A DNA stretch of 64,000 nucleotides from an uncultured Clostridium sp. (lineage in GTDB: Bacteria; Bacillota; Clostridia; Lachnospirales; Lachnospiraceae), in contig UQMJ01000001.1 in assembly GCA_900542035.1 (NCBI GenBank), positions 1-64,000 on the forward strand. Reading direction: 5' to 3'. Below the pieces are notes generated by a model. The model was not told where the DNA came from, did not search any database, and worked only from the letters and a program-made list of their open reading frames with translations. The position numbers and the translations under genes are program-made. Shown here piece after piece: positions 17,204 through 25,117 of this stretch. How positions within the stretch are numbered: position 1 is the stretch's first letter; each line of letters starts with the position of its first letter.

Positions 17204-17970
17204 AGGTTAAAATTGATAATGTTGAAAAAATTTATGATGGCCGCAAAGGCAAAATGGTAGCCTTAAACGGCGTCAGCCTGGGCATTAAGGAAAATGAATT
17301 TATCTGTGTGGTAGGACCTTCCGGCTGCGGGAAATCTACCTTGTTAAATATTATTGCAGGTTTGCTGGATGCAACTTCCGGAGCTGTGTATGTAGACGGC
17401 AAAAAGGTAGAGGGAACCGGAACCGAAAGAGGCGTGGTATTCCAGCAGTACGCGCTGTTTCCCTGGCTGACCGTTCTGAAAAATGTTATGTTTGGCCTGA
17501 AATTAAAAGGCATGAGCGACGAAGAAGCCAAAGAAGTGGCTATGAAGTACATTAAGATGGTAGAGCTGGAAGATTTCGTGGACAGTTATCCAAAAGAATT
17601 GTCCGGCGGTATGAAACAGCGAGTTGCGATTGCCCGCGCTTATGCGGTACAGCCGGAAGTATTACTGATGGACGAGCCGTTCGGCGCACTGGACGCCCAG
17701 ACCAGAACCCAGCTCCAGACCGAGCTTTTAAAGACCTGGGCAGAAGAAAAGAAGACCTGTTTCTTTATTACCCATGACGTAGAAGAGGCGATTGTACTGG
17801 CAACCAGAGTGGTTATTATGAGCGCCCGCCCAGGACGGATTAAAGAAATCGTTGACATCAATATTCCATATCCGAGAACCCAGGAAACCAAGATGACTCC
17901 AGAGTTTATCGAATTAAAGAACCGGATTTGGAGCCAGGTATACCAGGAGTATCTGGAAGTAAGAAAGTAA
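17179..17970 (+). CDS. ABC transporter ATP-binding protein, SsuB/TauB type
   Basis: Cytoplasmic ATPase of 263 residues. Walker A GPSGCGKST, Q-loop VFQQYALFPW, signature LSGGMKQR, Walker B VLLMDEPFGALD and switch FITHDVEEA are all intact. ATG 17179 is 8 bases from GGAGG at 17166-17170 and is preferred to an in-frame ATG at 17158 that lies before the ribosome binding site. It overlaps the permease gene by 25 bases. The family assignment (nitrate/sulfonate/taurine group) comes from the whole operon, not the ATPase alone. Confidence 0.93.
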   Translation: MAGKERPVKVKIDNVEKIYDGRKGKMVALNGVSLGIKENEFICVVGPSGCGKSTLLNIIAGLLDATSGAVYVDGKKVEGTGTERGVVFQQYALFPWLTVLKNVMFGLKLKGMSDEEAKEVAMKYIKMVELEDFVDSYPKELSGGMKQRVAIARAYAVQPEVLLMDEPFGALDAQTRTQLQTELLKTWAEEKKTCFFITHDVEEAIVLATRVVIMSARPGRIKEIVDINIPYPRTQETKMTPEFIELKNRIWSQVYQEYLEVRK

Positions 17971-18021
17971 GGAAGTTATGTTTTACAAAATAAACATATA
18001 TAATTTAAGGAGGACTTTATT

Positions 18022-19116
18022 ATGAGAAAAGTGTTATCTGCCCTTTTAGCGGCAACCATGGTAGCTTCTTTGGCAGCCTGCTCCAGCGGCAACGAAGCAG
18101 CAGCGACCACAGCGGCAACGACTGCAGCAACTACAGCAGCGGAGACGGAAGCAAAAGAAACAGAAGCTCCGGCAGAGACGGAAGCAAAAGAGACAGAAGC
18201 TCCAGCAGAAGCAAAAGATCCGATTACATTAAAAATTGCTTATATGCCAAACTACGGCAGCTTATGGTCGGTAACCACTGCTGTGAATAAAGGTTATCTG
18301 GAAGAAGAAGGAATTACCGTAGAACTGGTAGAGTTCCAGGACGGCCCGACCATTATCGCTGCAATGGAGTCCGGAAGTATTGATATGGGATACATCGGCC
18401 AGGGCGCACACAAACTGTGTATCAACGGCCAGGCAAAGATTTTTGCTCTTTCCCACATCTCTAACGGCGATGCTGTAATCGGCGGACCAAACGTTAAGAC
18501 TTTAGAAGACTTAAAGGGCAAGAAGGTTGCATATTCTTCCGGTACTTCCAGTGAAGATATCTTAAAGATGGGTCTGGATTCCGTAGGTTTAACCATGGAA
18601 GACATCCAGGCAGTAGATATGGATGCAGCAGGTCTGGTTACCGCTATGATGTCCGGCGGCGTTGACGCCTGCGCTACCTGGTCTCCAAACAGCTTAAAGA
18701 TTCTGGAAGACACCAATAATACCAAGCTGTGCGACAACATGACCTTCAAGGATACCAGCGTTTCCTTAGCAAGCTGGATTGTAACTCCTAAGTATGCAGA
18801 AGAAAATCAGGACAAGATTCTCCGGTTTGCAAGAGCCCTGTATAAGGCAATGGACTATGCAGCAGACGATCACTATGATGAAGTAGCAAAGTATGTTGCA
18901 GACCAGACCAAGACGGATTACGATTCTGTATATGCACAGCGCGGCGATGCTGACTGGCTGACCGGCAAGGAAGTTTCTGAAGGCGCTAAGGACGGTACTG
19001 TTGAGGGATACTACAAGACCCAGCAGGAAAACCTGATTGCTGCAGGTGCAGTAGAAAAAGAAGTTCCAGTAGCAGACTATGTTCTGTTAGATTTAATGGC
19101 AGAGGCTGGCAACTAA
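18022..19116 (+). CDS. ABC transporter substrate-binding lipoprotein, SsuA/TauA (NMT1) type
   Basis: Secreted lipoprotein of 364 residues with a signal peptide ending LAAC (Cys20). A Thr/Ala/Glu-rich linker follows in which EAKETEAPAE occurs twice in tandem, anchoring the domain to the membrane. The mature part has the NMT1/THI5-like fold: TLKIAYMPNYGSLWSV at the start, AAMESGSIDMGYIG, and DLKGKKVAYSSGTSSEDIL. Ligands of this family are small organic anions such as sulfonates, or pyrimidines. A sulfonate would fit the phosphate-free sugar pathway proposed for this region, but no ligand-defining residue can be read from sequence. Confidence 0.9.
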   Translation: MRKVLSALLAATMVASLAACSSGNEAAATTAATTAATTAAETEAKETEAPAETEAKETEAPAEAKDPITLKIAYMPNYGSLWSVTTAVNKGYLEEEGITVELVEFQDGPTIIAAMESGSIDMGYIGQGAHKLCINGQAKIFALSHISNGDAVIGGPNVKTLEDLKGKKVAYSSGTSSEDILKMGLDSVGLTMEDIQAVDMDAAGLVTAMMSGGVDACATWSPNSLKILEDTNNTKLCDNMTFKDTSVSLASWIVTPKYAEENQDKILRFARALYKAMDYAADDHYDEVAKYVADQTKTDYDSVYAQRGDADWLTGKEVSEGAKDGTVEGYYKTQQENLIAAGAVEKEVPVADYVLLDLMAEAGN

Positions 19117-19141
19117 ACTAGATAATGCCATAGATGCAAAG

Positions 19142-19187
19142 GGGAGCGCTGGCCAGTTGTGGGATACGCAAAGGGGTGGCGCTTCCC
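19142..19187 (+). repeat. Hairpin downstream of the binding-protein gene
   Basis: GGGAGCGC and GCGCTTCCC can pair with one bulged base across a loop of about 29 bases. There is no U-run, so it more likely stabilises the 3' end of the binding-protein message, a common feature of ABC importer operons, than ends transcription. Confidence 0.4.
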
Positions 19188-19222
19188 ATTGTTATGATAA
19201 ATAGTTTATGGAGGATAGGACA

Positions 19223-20044
19223 ATGAGACATGAATATTACCAGTACAACAAAGAACAGCTTCTGACCAATCCCAGGATGCCCCTGCGCTGTAAAGCAGAC
19301 AATGCAGAGGTTTTCAAAGAGATGGCAGATCAGATGGTAGAAGAGATTCGCAGCCACAACGAAAAGGGAGAAAAGACCGTATTTATCTGTCCGGTAGGTC
19401 CGGTAGGCCAGTATCCTTATTTTGTGGATATGGTAAATGAGCAGAACATTTCCTTAAAAAATGTATGGTTTATCAACATGGATGAATACTTAGACGATGA
19501 AAAACATTGGGTTTCCAAAGAACATCCGTTAAGCTTCCGCGGATTTATGGATCGGACCGTATATTCCAAAATCAAACCAGAATTAATTATGCCAGAAGAG
19601 CAGAGAGTATTCCCAGATCCAGAGAACATTACCTATATTCCAGAGCTGATTGAAAAATTAGGCGGAGTAGATATTGCCTTCGGAGGTATCGGCATCAACG
19701 GCCATGTAGCGTTTAACGAGGCAAATCCAGCTATGACCAACGAAGAATTCCTGGCTCAGAAGACCAGGGTACTGGAAATTTCTCCGGAGACCCGTACGGC
19801 CAATGCCATTGGCGATTTTGGCGGCGCATTAGAGGATATGCCTCATTACTGCGTAACCATCGGTATTTATGAAATTTCTCATGCAAGAAAGATCCGGCTG
19901 GGCTGCTTCCGCAACTGGCACAGAGCAGTTGTGCGCCGCGCAGGACATGGGGAACCAACCGCAGAGTTCCCAGTATCCCTGCTTCAGAGCCATCCGGATA
20001 TTACCTTGACCTTTACCGATTATGTAGCAGCATTAGAAGACTAA
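19223..20044 (+). CDS. Divergent NagB-like (glucosamine-6-phosphate deaminase family) protein
   Basis: A 273-residue protein of the NagB/6-phosphogluconolactonase fold. Family features kept: NMDEYLDDE with Asp87 (Asp72 of E. coli NagB), and NGHVAFNEA with His161 and Glu166 (His143, Glu148). Features lost: the aspartate of GNDGH (E. coli Asp141) is Asn159; the phosphate-binding loop TGGTP is replaced by VGPVGQ near residue 60; and the Lys208 region reads FRNWHRA. It is therefore unlikely to be an ordinary GlcN6P deaminase. ATG 19223 follows GGAGGA by 7 bases; an upstream ATG at 19208 overlaps that site. It is in the Ssu-type importer operon and upstream of the aldolase. Its reaction is unknown. 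Confidence 0.75.
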   Translation: MRHEYYQYNKEQLLTNPRMPLRCKADNAEVFKEMADQMVEEIRSHNEKGEKTVFICPVGPVGQYPYFVDMVNEQNISLKNVWFINMDEYLDDEKHWVSKEHPLSFRGFMDRTVYSKIKPELIMPEEQRVFPDPENITYIPELIEKLGGVDIAFGGIGINGHVAFNEANPAMTNEEFLAQKTRVLEISPETRTANAIGDFGGALEDMPHYCVTIGIYEISHARKIRLGCFRNWHRAVVRRAGHGEPTAEFPVSLLQSHPDITLTFTDYVAALED

Positions 20045-20057
20045 GCAGTCTGAGCAG

Positions 20058-20086
20058 TTGACAAACTGCGGGAAAAAGATTATTAT
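20058..20086 (+). promoter_or_regulatory. Promoter for the class II aldolase gene
   Basis: TTGACA (20058-20063), 17 bases and TATTAT (20081-20086). The -35 overlaps a small hairpin (GCAGTT...AACTGC, 20054-20069). The aldolase can thus be expressed apart from the importer operon. Confidence 0.7.
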
Positions 20087-20108
20087 TTAATTCAATTAAA
20101 AAAATAAA
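20082..20108. promoter_or_regulatory. AT-rich operator-like element at aldolase promoter
   Basis: ATTATTTAATTCAATTAAA overlaps the -10 box and the start of transcription. It matches 39042-39060 (ATTATTTAATTAAATTAAA) with one mismatch and resembles the elements around the PGI-like promoter. It is a candidate site for a ROK-family regulator, probably the one encoded at 25118. Confidence 0.45.
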
Positions 20109-20121
20109 CGGAGGATGAATT

Positions 20122-21279
20122 ATGCCATTGATTCCATTAAGACCTCTGATGGAGGCAGCTGTTAAAAACGGTTTTGCACAGGGGGCATTTAACGTAAATG
20201 CAGTAGCTCAGGCAAAAGCAGTGATTGAAGTACACGAAATGTTCCGATCTGCAGCAATTTTGCAGGGAGCCGATCTGGCCAACGGATTTATGGGCGGCCG
20301 GACTGATTTTGCAAATGCGACTTTAGAGGATAAAAAAGTCGGCGCTAAGAACATTGCCAATGCAGTAAAGAAATATGGCGCAAATTCAGAGATTCCCATC
20401 GTTCTTCACCTGGATCATGGAAGAGACTTTGATTCCTGCGTAGCAGCAATTGAAGGCGGGTATACATCGGTTATGATTGACGGTTCTTCCCTTCCTTATG
20501 AAGAGAACGTGGAACTGACCAGAGAAGTGGTAAAATACGCTCATGCAAGAGGAGTCAGTGTAGAAGGCGAATTAGGCGTACTGGCAGGAGTAGAGGATCA
20601 TGTGTTCTCTGCAACTTCTACCTATACCAACCCGTTGACAGCAGTGGATTTCTTTAAAAAGACCGGAGTAGATGCCCTGGCAATCTCTTATGGAACCATG
20701 CATGGCGCTTCCAAGGGAAAAGACGTAAAGCTGCGCAAAGAAATTGCAGTTGCAATCCGCGAGTGCTTAAATCATGAAGGCATTTTCGGCGCTTTGGTGT
20801 CCCATGGTTCTTCTACCGTACCGAAATACATTGTAGATGAGATCAATGCATTAGGCGGCAATTTAACCAATACCTACGGCATTTCCATCGAAGAGCTCCA
20901 GGCAGCAATTCCGTGCGGCATTAACAAGATTAACGTGGATACTGACATCCGTCTTGCCGTTACCCGCAACATGAAGGAACTGTTTGCAAAGTATCCGGAG
21001 AAGAGAAACAGCCAGTCCATTGGAGCAATCTATGAACTGTTAGAAACGAAAAAGGATCAGTTCGATCCAAGAGTATTCCTGCCGCCGATTATGGATACCG
21101 TTATGTACGGCATTGTACCGGATGACGATGTGGCAGCTATTGTGGATTGTGTAGAAAGAGGCGTAAAAGAAGTAGTAGGAACCCTGATTGTACAGTTTGG
21201 TTCCTTTGGAAAAGCTCCTTTAGTAGAGCAGGTTACCTTAGACGAGATGATCGAGCGCTACAAGAAGATGGAGAAATAA
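20122..21279 (+). CDS. Class II (zinc) ketose-bisphosphate aldolase paralog
   Basis: Aldolase of 385 residues, of the long class II form with a C-terminal extension. Zinc and catalytic motif HLDHG lies at residues 96-100; VEGELGVLAG, HGSSTVP and the DHAP-side segment KINVDTDIRLAVT are all present, so cleavage of a ketose 1-phosphate derivative to DHAP and an aldehyde is expected. The segment that reads like PVILQVSAGA in ordinary long-form enzymes, and contributes to substrate binding (Ser61 in E. coli FbaA), is AAILQGADLANG here. This suggests an altered aldehyde half. It has its own promoter and a terminator after it. Likely substrate: the 1-phosphate made by the PFK-like kinase at 39232. 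Confidence 0.85.
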   Translation: MPLIPLRPLMEAAVKNGFAQGAFNVNAVAQAKAVIEVHEMFRSAAILQGADLANGFMGGRTDFANATLEDKKVGAKNIANAVKKYGANSEIPIVLHLDHGRDFDSCVAAIEGGYTSVMIDGSSLPYEENVELTREVVKYAHARGVSVEGELGVLAGVEDHVFSATSTYTNPLTAVDFFKKTGVDALAISYGTMHGASKGKDVKLRKEIAVAIRECLNHEGIFGALVSHGSSTVPKYIVDEINALGGNLTNTYGISIEELQAAIPCGINKINVDTDIRLAVTRNMKELFAKYPEKRNSQSIGAIYELLETKKDQFDPRVFLPPIMDTVMYGIVPDDDVAAIVDCVERGVKEVVGTLIVQFGSFGKAPLVEQVTLDEMIERYKKMEK

Positions 21280-21302
21280 TCATTAAACAGATAAAATCAG
21301 AA

Positions 21303-21344
21303 GAGCAGTTTTCCCATGTGGTTTAGGGAGAACTGCTCTTTTGA
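21303..21344. terminator. Bidirectional intrinsic terminator
   Basis: AAGAGCAGTT pairs with AACTGCTCTT and is followed by TTT on the plus strand. It sits between the convergent aldolase and DUF3842 genes. Confidence 0.75.
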
Positions 21345-21347
21345 TAT

Positions 21348-21761
21348 TTAGGCTTCCTTTAACACCCGTCCAACCTCTTCGCATACGGCCCGAATGGATT
21401 CGCTGAGAGAAACGGTCTGACACCCTGCAATAAAGTGATTGCAGCGGTTCGTCGGAATTAAAATCTTGTAGGCCTTGCTGGCAGAAATGGCATTGGCCAT
21501 GGCAGGAGTAATTTCCCCAAGCAGGGAGTCTGCCATTACGATGGCAATGGATCCAATAATAATATCTGCATCCCGACAGGCTACTACAATGGGATTTTCG
21601 CCAGTTGCTCCAAGAACTGCACCAGCCTTCATCATGGAAGATGTGGCAATGCTGTTGGTTCCGATTGCAAGCAGTTCCTGCTCAGGAAAAGATTTTCTTA
21701 ACTGTTCAATGACAGCGCGGCCCATTTTGCCGCCTTGTCCGTCTATGATTATGATTTTCAT
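21348..21761 (-). CDS. DUF3842 family protein
   Basis: Small cytoplasmic protein of 137 residues that I recognise as DUF3842. It opens IIIIDGQGGKMGRAVIEQL, a Rossmann-like glycine-rich beginning as in dinucleotide-binding proteins, followed by GTNSIATSSMMKAGA and the conserved VACRDADIIIGSIAIVMADS. The family is widespread in Clostridia and has no assigned function. It starts after an AGGAG site and is convergent with the aldolase gene. No link to its neighbours is evident. Confidence 0.85.
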   Translation of the reverse strand: MKIIIIDGQGGKMGRAVIEQLRKSFPEQELLAIGTNSIATSSMMKAGAVLGATGENPIVVACRDADIIIGSIAIVMADSLLGEITPAMANAISASKAYKILIPTNRCNHFIAGCQTVSLSESIRAVCEEVGRVLKEA

Positions 21762-21867
21762 ATGAGTTCTCCTTGAGTGAATAAAGTATATAATCCAAAG
21801 CCATGTCTCATCTTACCACAGAGCGTAGTGTAAATCAATATATGTCCAGCGCTTTTGTACAAAGAGG

Positions 21868-22019
21868 GTAACCGTTCAGCCATGCCATCTTCTTGCCCGC
21901 TATAAGCGTGCAAGAAGCGTCGGGCGTCAGCCCTATAAAGATTCAGATAGGAAAAATCTTATGAAAGCAAGCTTTCAATGCTTTTTCCTGCCTGAATCTT
22001 CGCATGGCTGAACTGTTAC
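21868..22019. repeat. Dispersed palindromic repeat, copy A (full length, MITE-like)
   Basis: The ends are GTAACCGTTCAGCCATGC (21868-21885) and its inverse GCATGGCTGAACTGTTAC (22002-22019), 17 of 18 bases matching. Inside is a second long hairpin between 21938-21956 and 21982-22000. Related shorter copies occur at 24979-25036 and 42770-42810. It has no coding capacity. No target duplication is evident. Confidence 0.7.
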
Positions 22020-22050
22020 GGGAAAATTGTGAAAAATGACAAAATAGCCA

Positions 22051-22140
22051 TATTTAATTAATTTATTTAAATAAATAATTGACATTTTTGCCAATTAGAT
22101 GTATTATTTATTTAAACAAAATAATTAAATTAAAAAAGAA
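22051..22140 (+). promoter_or_regulatory. Promoter of PGI-like gene with flanking AT-rich elements
   Basis: TTGACA (22079-22084), 17 bases and TATTAT (22102-22107). An AT-rich element (22051-22078, ending AAATAAATAA) abuts the -35 box, and a second one (22105-22134) covers the start region. The arrangement AAATAATTGAC next to the -35 is shared with the GH3 gene promoter (39038-39067, minus strand), which points to a common regulator. Confidence 0.6.
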
Positions 22141-22148
22141 GGGATATC

Positions 22149-23411
22149 GTGCTTACAATTACTTATCAGGATCATGTAAATAAGATTCAAAAGGAAGAAT
22201 TACAGTCTTATTTAAAGGAAAAGAAAGAGATATTGGACAGAGTAAAAAACAATTCAAAAGGTTATGAAGATGTGCTGGGATGGATGAATCCGGAAGAGTG
22301 GGCATCAGATGCCCAGATTTCCATATTGGAAGAGAAAGCGAGAGAGGTTCGGGAATATGCAGACGCTTTCGTTCTGATTGGTGTGGGTGGTTCCAACAAT
22401 GCTGCACGCTCTGTCATTAAGGCGCTGAATCCACAGGGGCCAAAGGTATATTACGCAGGGAATACGATTTCGCCATATGAGGTAAATTGCCTGTTAAAAG
22501 AATTGGAAGGAAAGTCTGTATACATCAATGTGATTGCAAAAAATTTTGAGACTCTGGAGCCAGGAATCGGTTTTCGCGTATTAAGAAAATGGCTGACAGA
22601 GAGGTACGGCGATAAGGCATTTCAGCGAATTATTACCACTGGTACGAAAGGCAGTCATTTAGAGAAGATTTCTAATGATAATGGTTATACGTTTTTAACT
22701 TTCCCAGATGCAATTGGTGGACGATATTCGGCAATCTGCGATGTGGGCTTATTCCCAATGGCAGTAGCTGGGGCAGACATCCGCAAAGTGGTACAGGGCG
22801 TAAAAGACATGAGAGCTTACTTATATGAAACCGAAGGGGAAGAAAATCCTGCTTATTATTACGCTTGTATCCGGAATCTGTTACATCAAAAAGGGATGAA
22901 AGCAGAAATGTTAAGCTTTTTTGAGCCTCGTTACCGTTATTTTGCAAAATGGTGGATTCAGCTGTTTGCAGAGAGTGAAGGGAAAGATGGAAAAGGTTTG
23001 TATCCGGTGTCGGCTCAGTACTCCGAGGATCTTCACTCAATCGGGCAATTTGTCCAGGATGGAACCCATATGATGTTTGAGACGTTTCTGGATGTAAAAA
23101 ATCAGGATGCATCTTATGTATTGGAGAAGGATCAGGTAGATGACCGGTTTGATTATCTCAATGGAGTGGATTTCTGGGAGATTAACAAAAAGGCGTTTGA
23201 AGCAACCTATAAAGCCCATACCCAGTGTCTTCCATGTTTCAAAATCCAGGTCGAACAGATTGATGAATACAGCTTTGGACAGCTATTTTATTTCTTTGAA
23301 TTTGCCTGCTATATTTCCGGCATGCTTTTGGGAATTAATCCCTTTGATCAGCCAGGAGTAGAGGCATATAAGGGATATATGTTTGAAGCTTTGGGAAAAG
23401 AGCAAAACTAG
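22149..23411 (+). CDS. Phosphoglucose isomerase-like protein with altered phosphate loop
   Basis: A 420-residue sugar isomerase of the PGI family starting at GTG 22149. Catalytic parts are kept: VLIGVGGSNNAARS near residue 76, the glutamate segment AESEGKDGKG, the histidine in DLHSIGQ and the C-terminal lysine in AYKGYMFEALGK. The loop that binds the 6-phosphate, SKSGTTTE in Bacillus-type enzymes (SKTFTTQE in animals), reads AKNFETLE at residues 130-137, so the key Ser and Thr are gone. I infer aldose-ketose isomerisation of a hexose without a C6 phosphate. It is probably co-transcribed with the GPH transporter 68 bases downstream. A slow ordinary PGI cannot be excluded. Confidence 0.8.
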   Translation: MLTITYQDHVNKIQKEELQSYLKEKKEILDRVKNNSKGYEDVLGWMNPEEWASDAQISILEEKAREVREYADAFVLIGVGGSNNAARSVIKALNPQGPKVYYAGNTISPYEVNCLLKELEGKSVYINVIAKNFETLEPGIGFRVLRKWLTERYGDKAFQRIITTGTKGSHLEKISNDNGYTFLTFPDAIGGRYSAICDVGLFPMAVAGADIRKVVQGVKDMRAYLYETEGEENPAYYYACIRNLLHQKGMKAEMLSFFEPRYRYFAKWWIQLFAESEGKDGKGLYPVSAQYSEDLHSIGQFVQDGTHMMFETFLDVKNQDASYVLEKDQVDDRFDYLNGVDFWEINKKAFEATYKAHTQCLPCFKIQVEQIDEYSFGQLFYFFEFACYISGMLLGINPFDQPGVEAYKGYMFEALGKEQN

Positions 23412-23479
23412 AAATGATTTCCTGCAGAGCCGCCTATCTTTGCAGGACAGAAGATAAATTTCTTTAGGGAGGAAACGTT

Positions 23480-24895
23480 ATGTCTATGAACAAGAACACG
23501 AACACAGAAGCATCTGAAAAGGATGTCTGGCTATATAGTACAGGTAACTTTGCAAATAACATCATTTTTATGATGGTAAGCTTGTATGTTATGTACTATT
23601 ACACCAATATTTTAGGGATCTCAGCCCTTGCAGCCGGTACGATTTTCATGGTAGCCCGTCTGGTAGACGCTGTTACAGACCCGATTATGGGCGCCATTGT
23701 TGACAGAACCAACACTAAAATGGGAAAATACCGTCCCTTTATTACCTTTGGAGCTCCGTTTTTAGGCATTGCATTTGTAATGCTGTTTACCACACCGGAT
23801 TTAGGACCAACAGGAAAGCTGATTTACGCTTACGTATCCTATATTTTCTATTCTTTAACCTGGACCTGTGTGCAGATTCCTCAGCTGGCTCTGCCGATTA
23901 TGCTGTCTAATGATGTGGCAAGACGTACCAAAATCCAGGCTATTTTCCAGGCATTTGGAGCAGTAGCAAGCTTAGTTGTACAGTCCTTTGCACTTCCAAT
24001 GCTGGATGCATTTGGCGGCCAGGATAATCCGCAGGCATGGACAAAGCTGATTATTCTGTACTCTGTAGTTGCAACCGTTATCTTTATTTTGTCTGCAGCT
24101 TCTGTACGGAAACTGGATGTTTACAATCCTAACAGCGCAAAGAAAAAAGCCCAGGGACAGAAGCTTTCCTTTAAAGACAGCGTTAACGCTATTGTAAAAA
24201 ACCGCGCCCTGTTGTGTGTACTGTTAGCATATGGTACCGATATGTTTGCAAGCCAGATCAGTAATTCAGTCAGAATGTATTTCTTCAAATATAACATGGG
24301 CGGCAGAACCGATTTGATCAGCTATATTGGTTACATGGGAACTATTGCTGCATTTGCTATGCTGTTCTTTATCGGCCCCTTTGTTAAAAAACTGGGTAAG
24401 AGAGTTGGTATTGCCATTGTAGAAGCTTTATGTTTAATTCTGACTCTGCCGTTACTGTTTGGCGCTCCAAGCCAAAACGTATTTATGGTAATGCTGTCAC
24501 TGTTAAGCACCACATTCTTGTTTAACATTACCAATACCATGAGCCGTTCCGCCGTGCTGGATGCGGCAAACTATGCAGAGGTAAAACAGGGAGTTGCCTG
24601 CAATGCGCTGGTATCTTCTACCTTTACTTTTGTAAACAAATGCTGTCAGGCGTTCAGTGCATTCTTTGCAGGTGCAATTCTGGAGTCTACCGGATATAAT
24701 GCTGAACTGACCCAGCAGGCCCCAAGCACATTGAATGCAATTCTGTATTTAATGACATTAGTTCCCATTGCAGCTTATATTTTCTCCTTAATCGGTATGT
24801 GGTTCTATCCGTTAAATCGAAAGGATGAGATTGAAATGCAGGAGAAGATCATGGAAATTCGTGCAAAGAATCTGGAAGAGTCTGCACGGGGATAA
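23480..24895 (+). CDS. GPH-family sugar:cation symporter
   Basis: Twelve-helix secondary transporter of 471 residues, glycoside-pentoside-hexuronide family (MelB/XylP/YihO relatives). The family hallmark DPIMGAIVDRTNTKMGKYRP lies between helices 2 and 3. The second half has the usual long loop after residue 215 (KKKAQGQKLSFKDS). Such carriers move glycosides or uronates with Na+ or H+. The sulfoquinovose carrier YihO belongs to the same family. It is in one transcription unit with the PGI-like gene and followed by the ROK regulator, so it is the likely entry route for the pathway's sugar or glycoside. Confidence 0.9.
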   Translation: MSMNKNTNTEASEKDVWLYSTGNFANNIIFMMVSLYVMYYYTNILGISALAAGTIFMVARLVDAVTDPIMGAIVDRTNTKMGKYRPFITFGAPFLGIAFVMLFTTPDLGPTGKLIYAYVSYIFYSLTWTCVQIPQLALPIMLSNDVARRTKIQAIFQAFGAVASLVVQSFALPMLDAFGGQDNPQAWTKLIILYSVVATVIFILSAASVRKLDVYNPNSAKKKAQGQKLSFKDSVNAIVKNRALLCVLLAYGTDMFASQISNSVRMYFFKYNMGGRTDLISYIGYMGTIAAFAMLFFIGPFVKKLGKRVGIAIVEALCLILTLPLLFGAPSQNVFMVMLSLLSTTFLFNITNTMSRSAVLDAANYAEVKQGVACNALVSSTFTFVNKCCQAFSAFFAGAILESTGYNAELTQQAPSTLNAILYLMTLVPIAAYIFSLIGMWFYPLNRKDEIEMQEKIMEIRAKNLEESARG

Positions 24896-24978
24896 TAAGC
24901 ATATTACTAAATTTTGATAAACCCCACTTTACCAAAAGGAGCACTGGATTGATGAAATCTGGCGCTCTCTTTTGGTTA

Positions 24979-25036
24979 TAACAGTTCAGCCATGCATCTT
25001 CTTGCCCGCTTGCAGCGGACAAGAAGATACATGGCT
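24979..25036. repeat. Dispersed palindromic repeat, copy B
   Basis: Begins TAACAGTTCAGCCATGC, as at the end of copy A, and continues ATCTTCTTGCCCGC. The two sides AGCCATGCATCTTCTTG and CAAGAAGATACATGGCT fold into a hairpin of 17 positions with one mismatch. It lies downstream of the transporter gene and could also act in 3' end formation. Confidence 0.65.
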
Positions 25037-25051
25037 TTCTGGAAAAATACC

Positions 25052-25080
25052 TTGCTTACCATTTGGAAAGTCCTTATAAT
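25052..25080 (+). promoter_or_regulatory. Promoter of the ROK regulator gene
   Basis: TTGCTT (25052-25057), 17 bases and TATAAT (25075-25080), 37 bases upstream of the start codon. Confidence 0.65.
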
Positions 25081-25117
25081 AATAGACAGGAAAGAGAATA
25101 TATGGAGGAATTAGCTT

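Larger units (their letters stand above)
21762..22148. other. Intergenic region with dispersed repeat and PGI-like promoter
   Basis: This 387-base gap holds a 152-base inverted-repeat element (21868-22019) and the AT-rich promoter region of the PGI-like gene (22050-22140), both listed separately. I see no gene in it. Confidence 0.6.

Noticed and set aside
18100..18215. Repeated Glu/Thr/Ala codons as a regulatory tandem repeat
   Set aside because: It encodes the flexible linker of a lipoprotein. Similar linkers occur in the window's other binding proteins.
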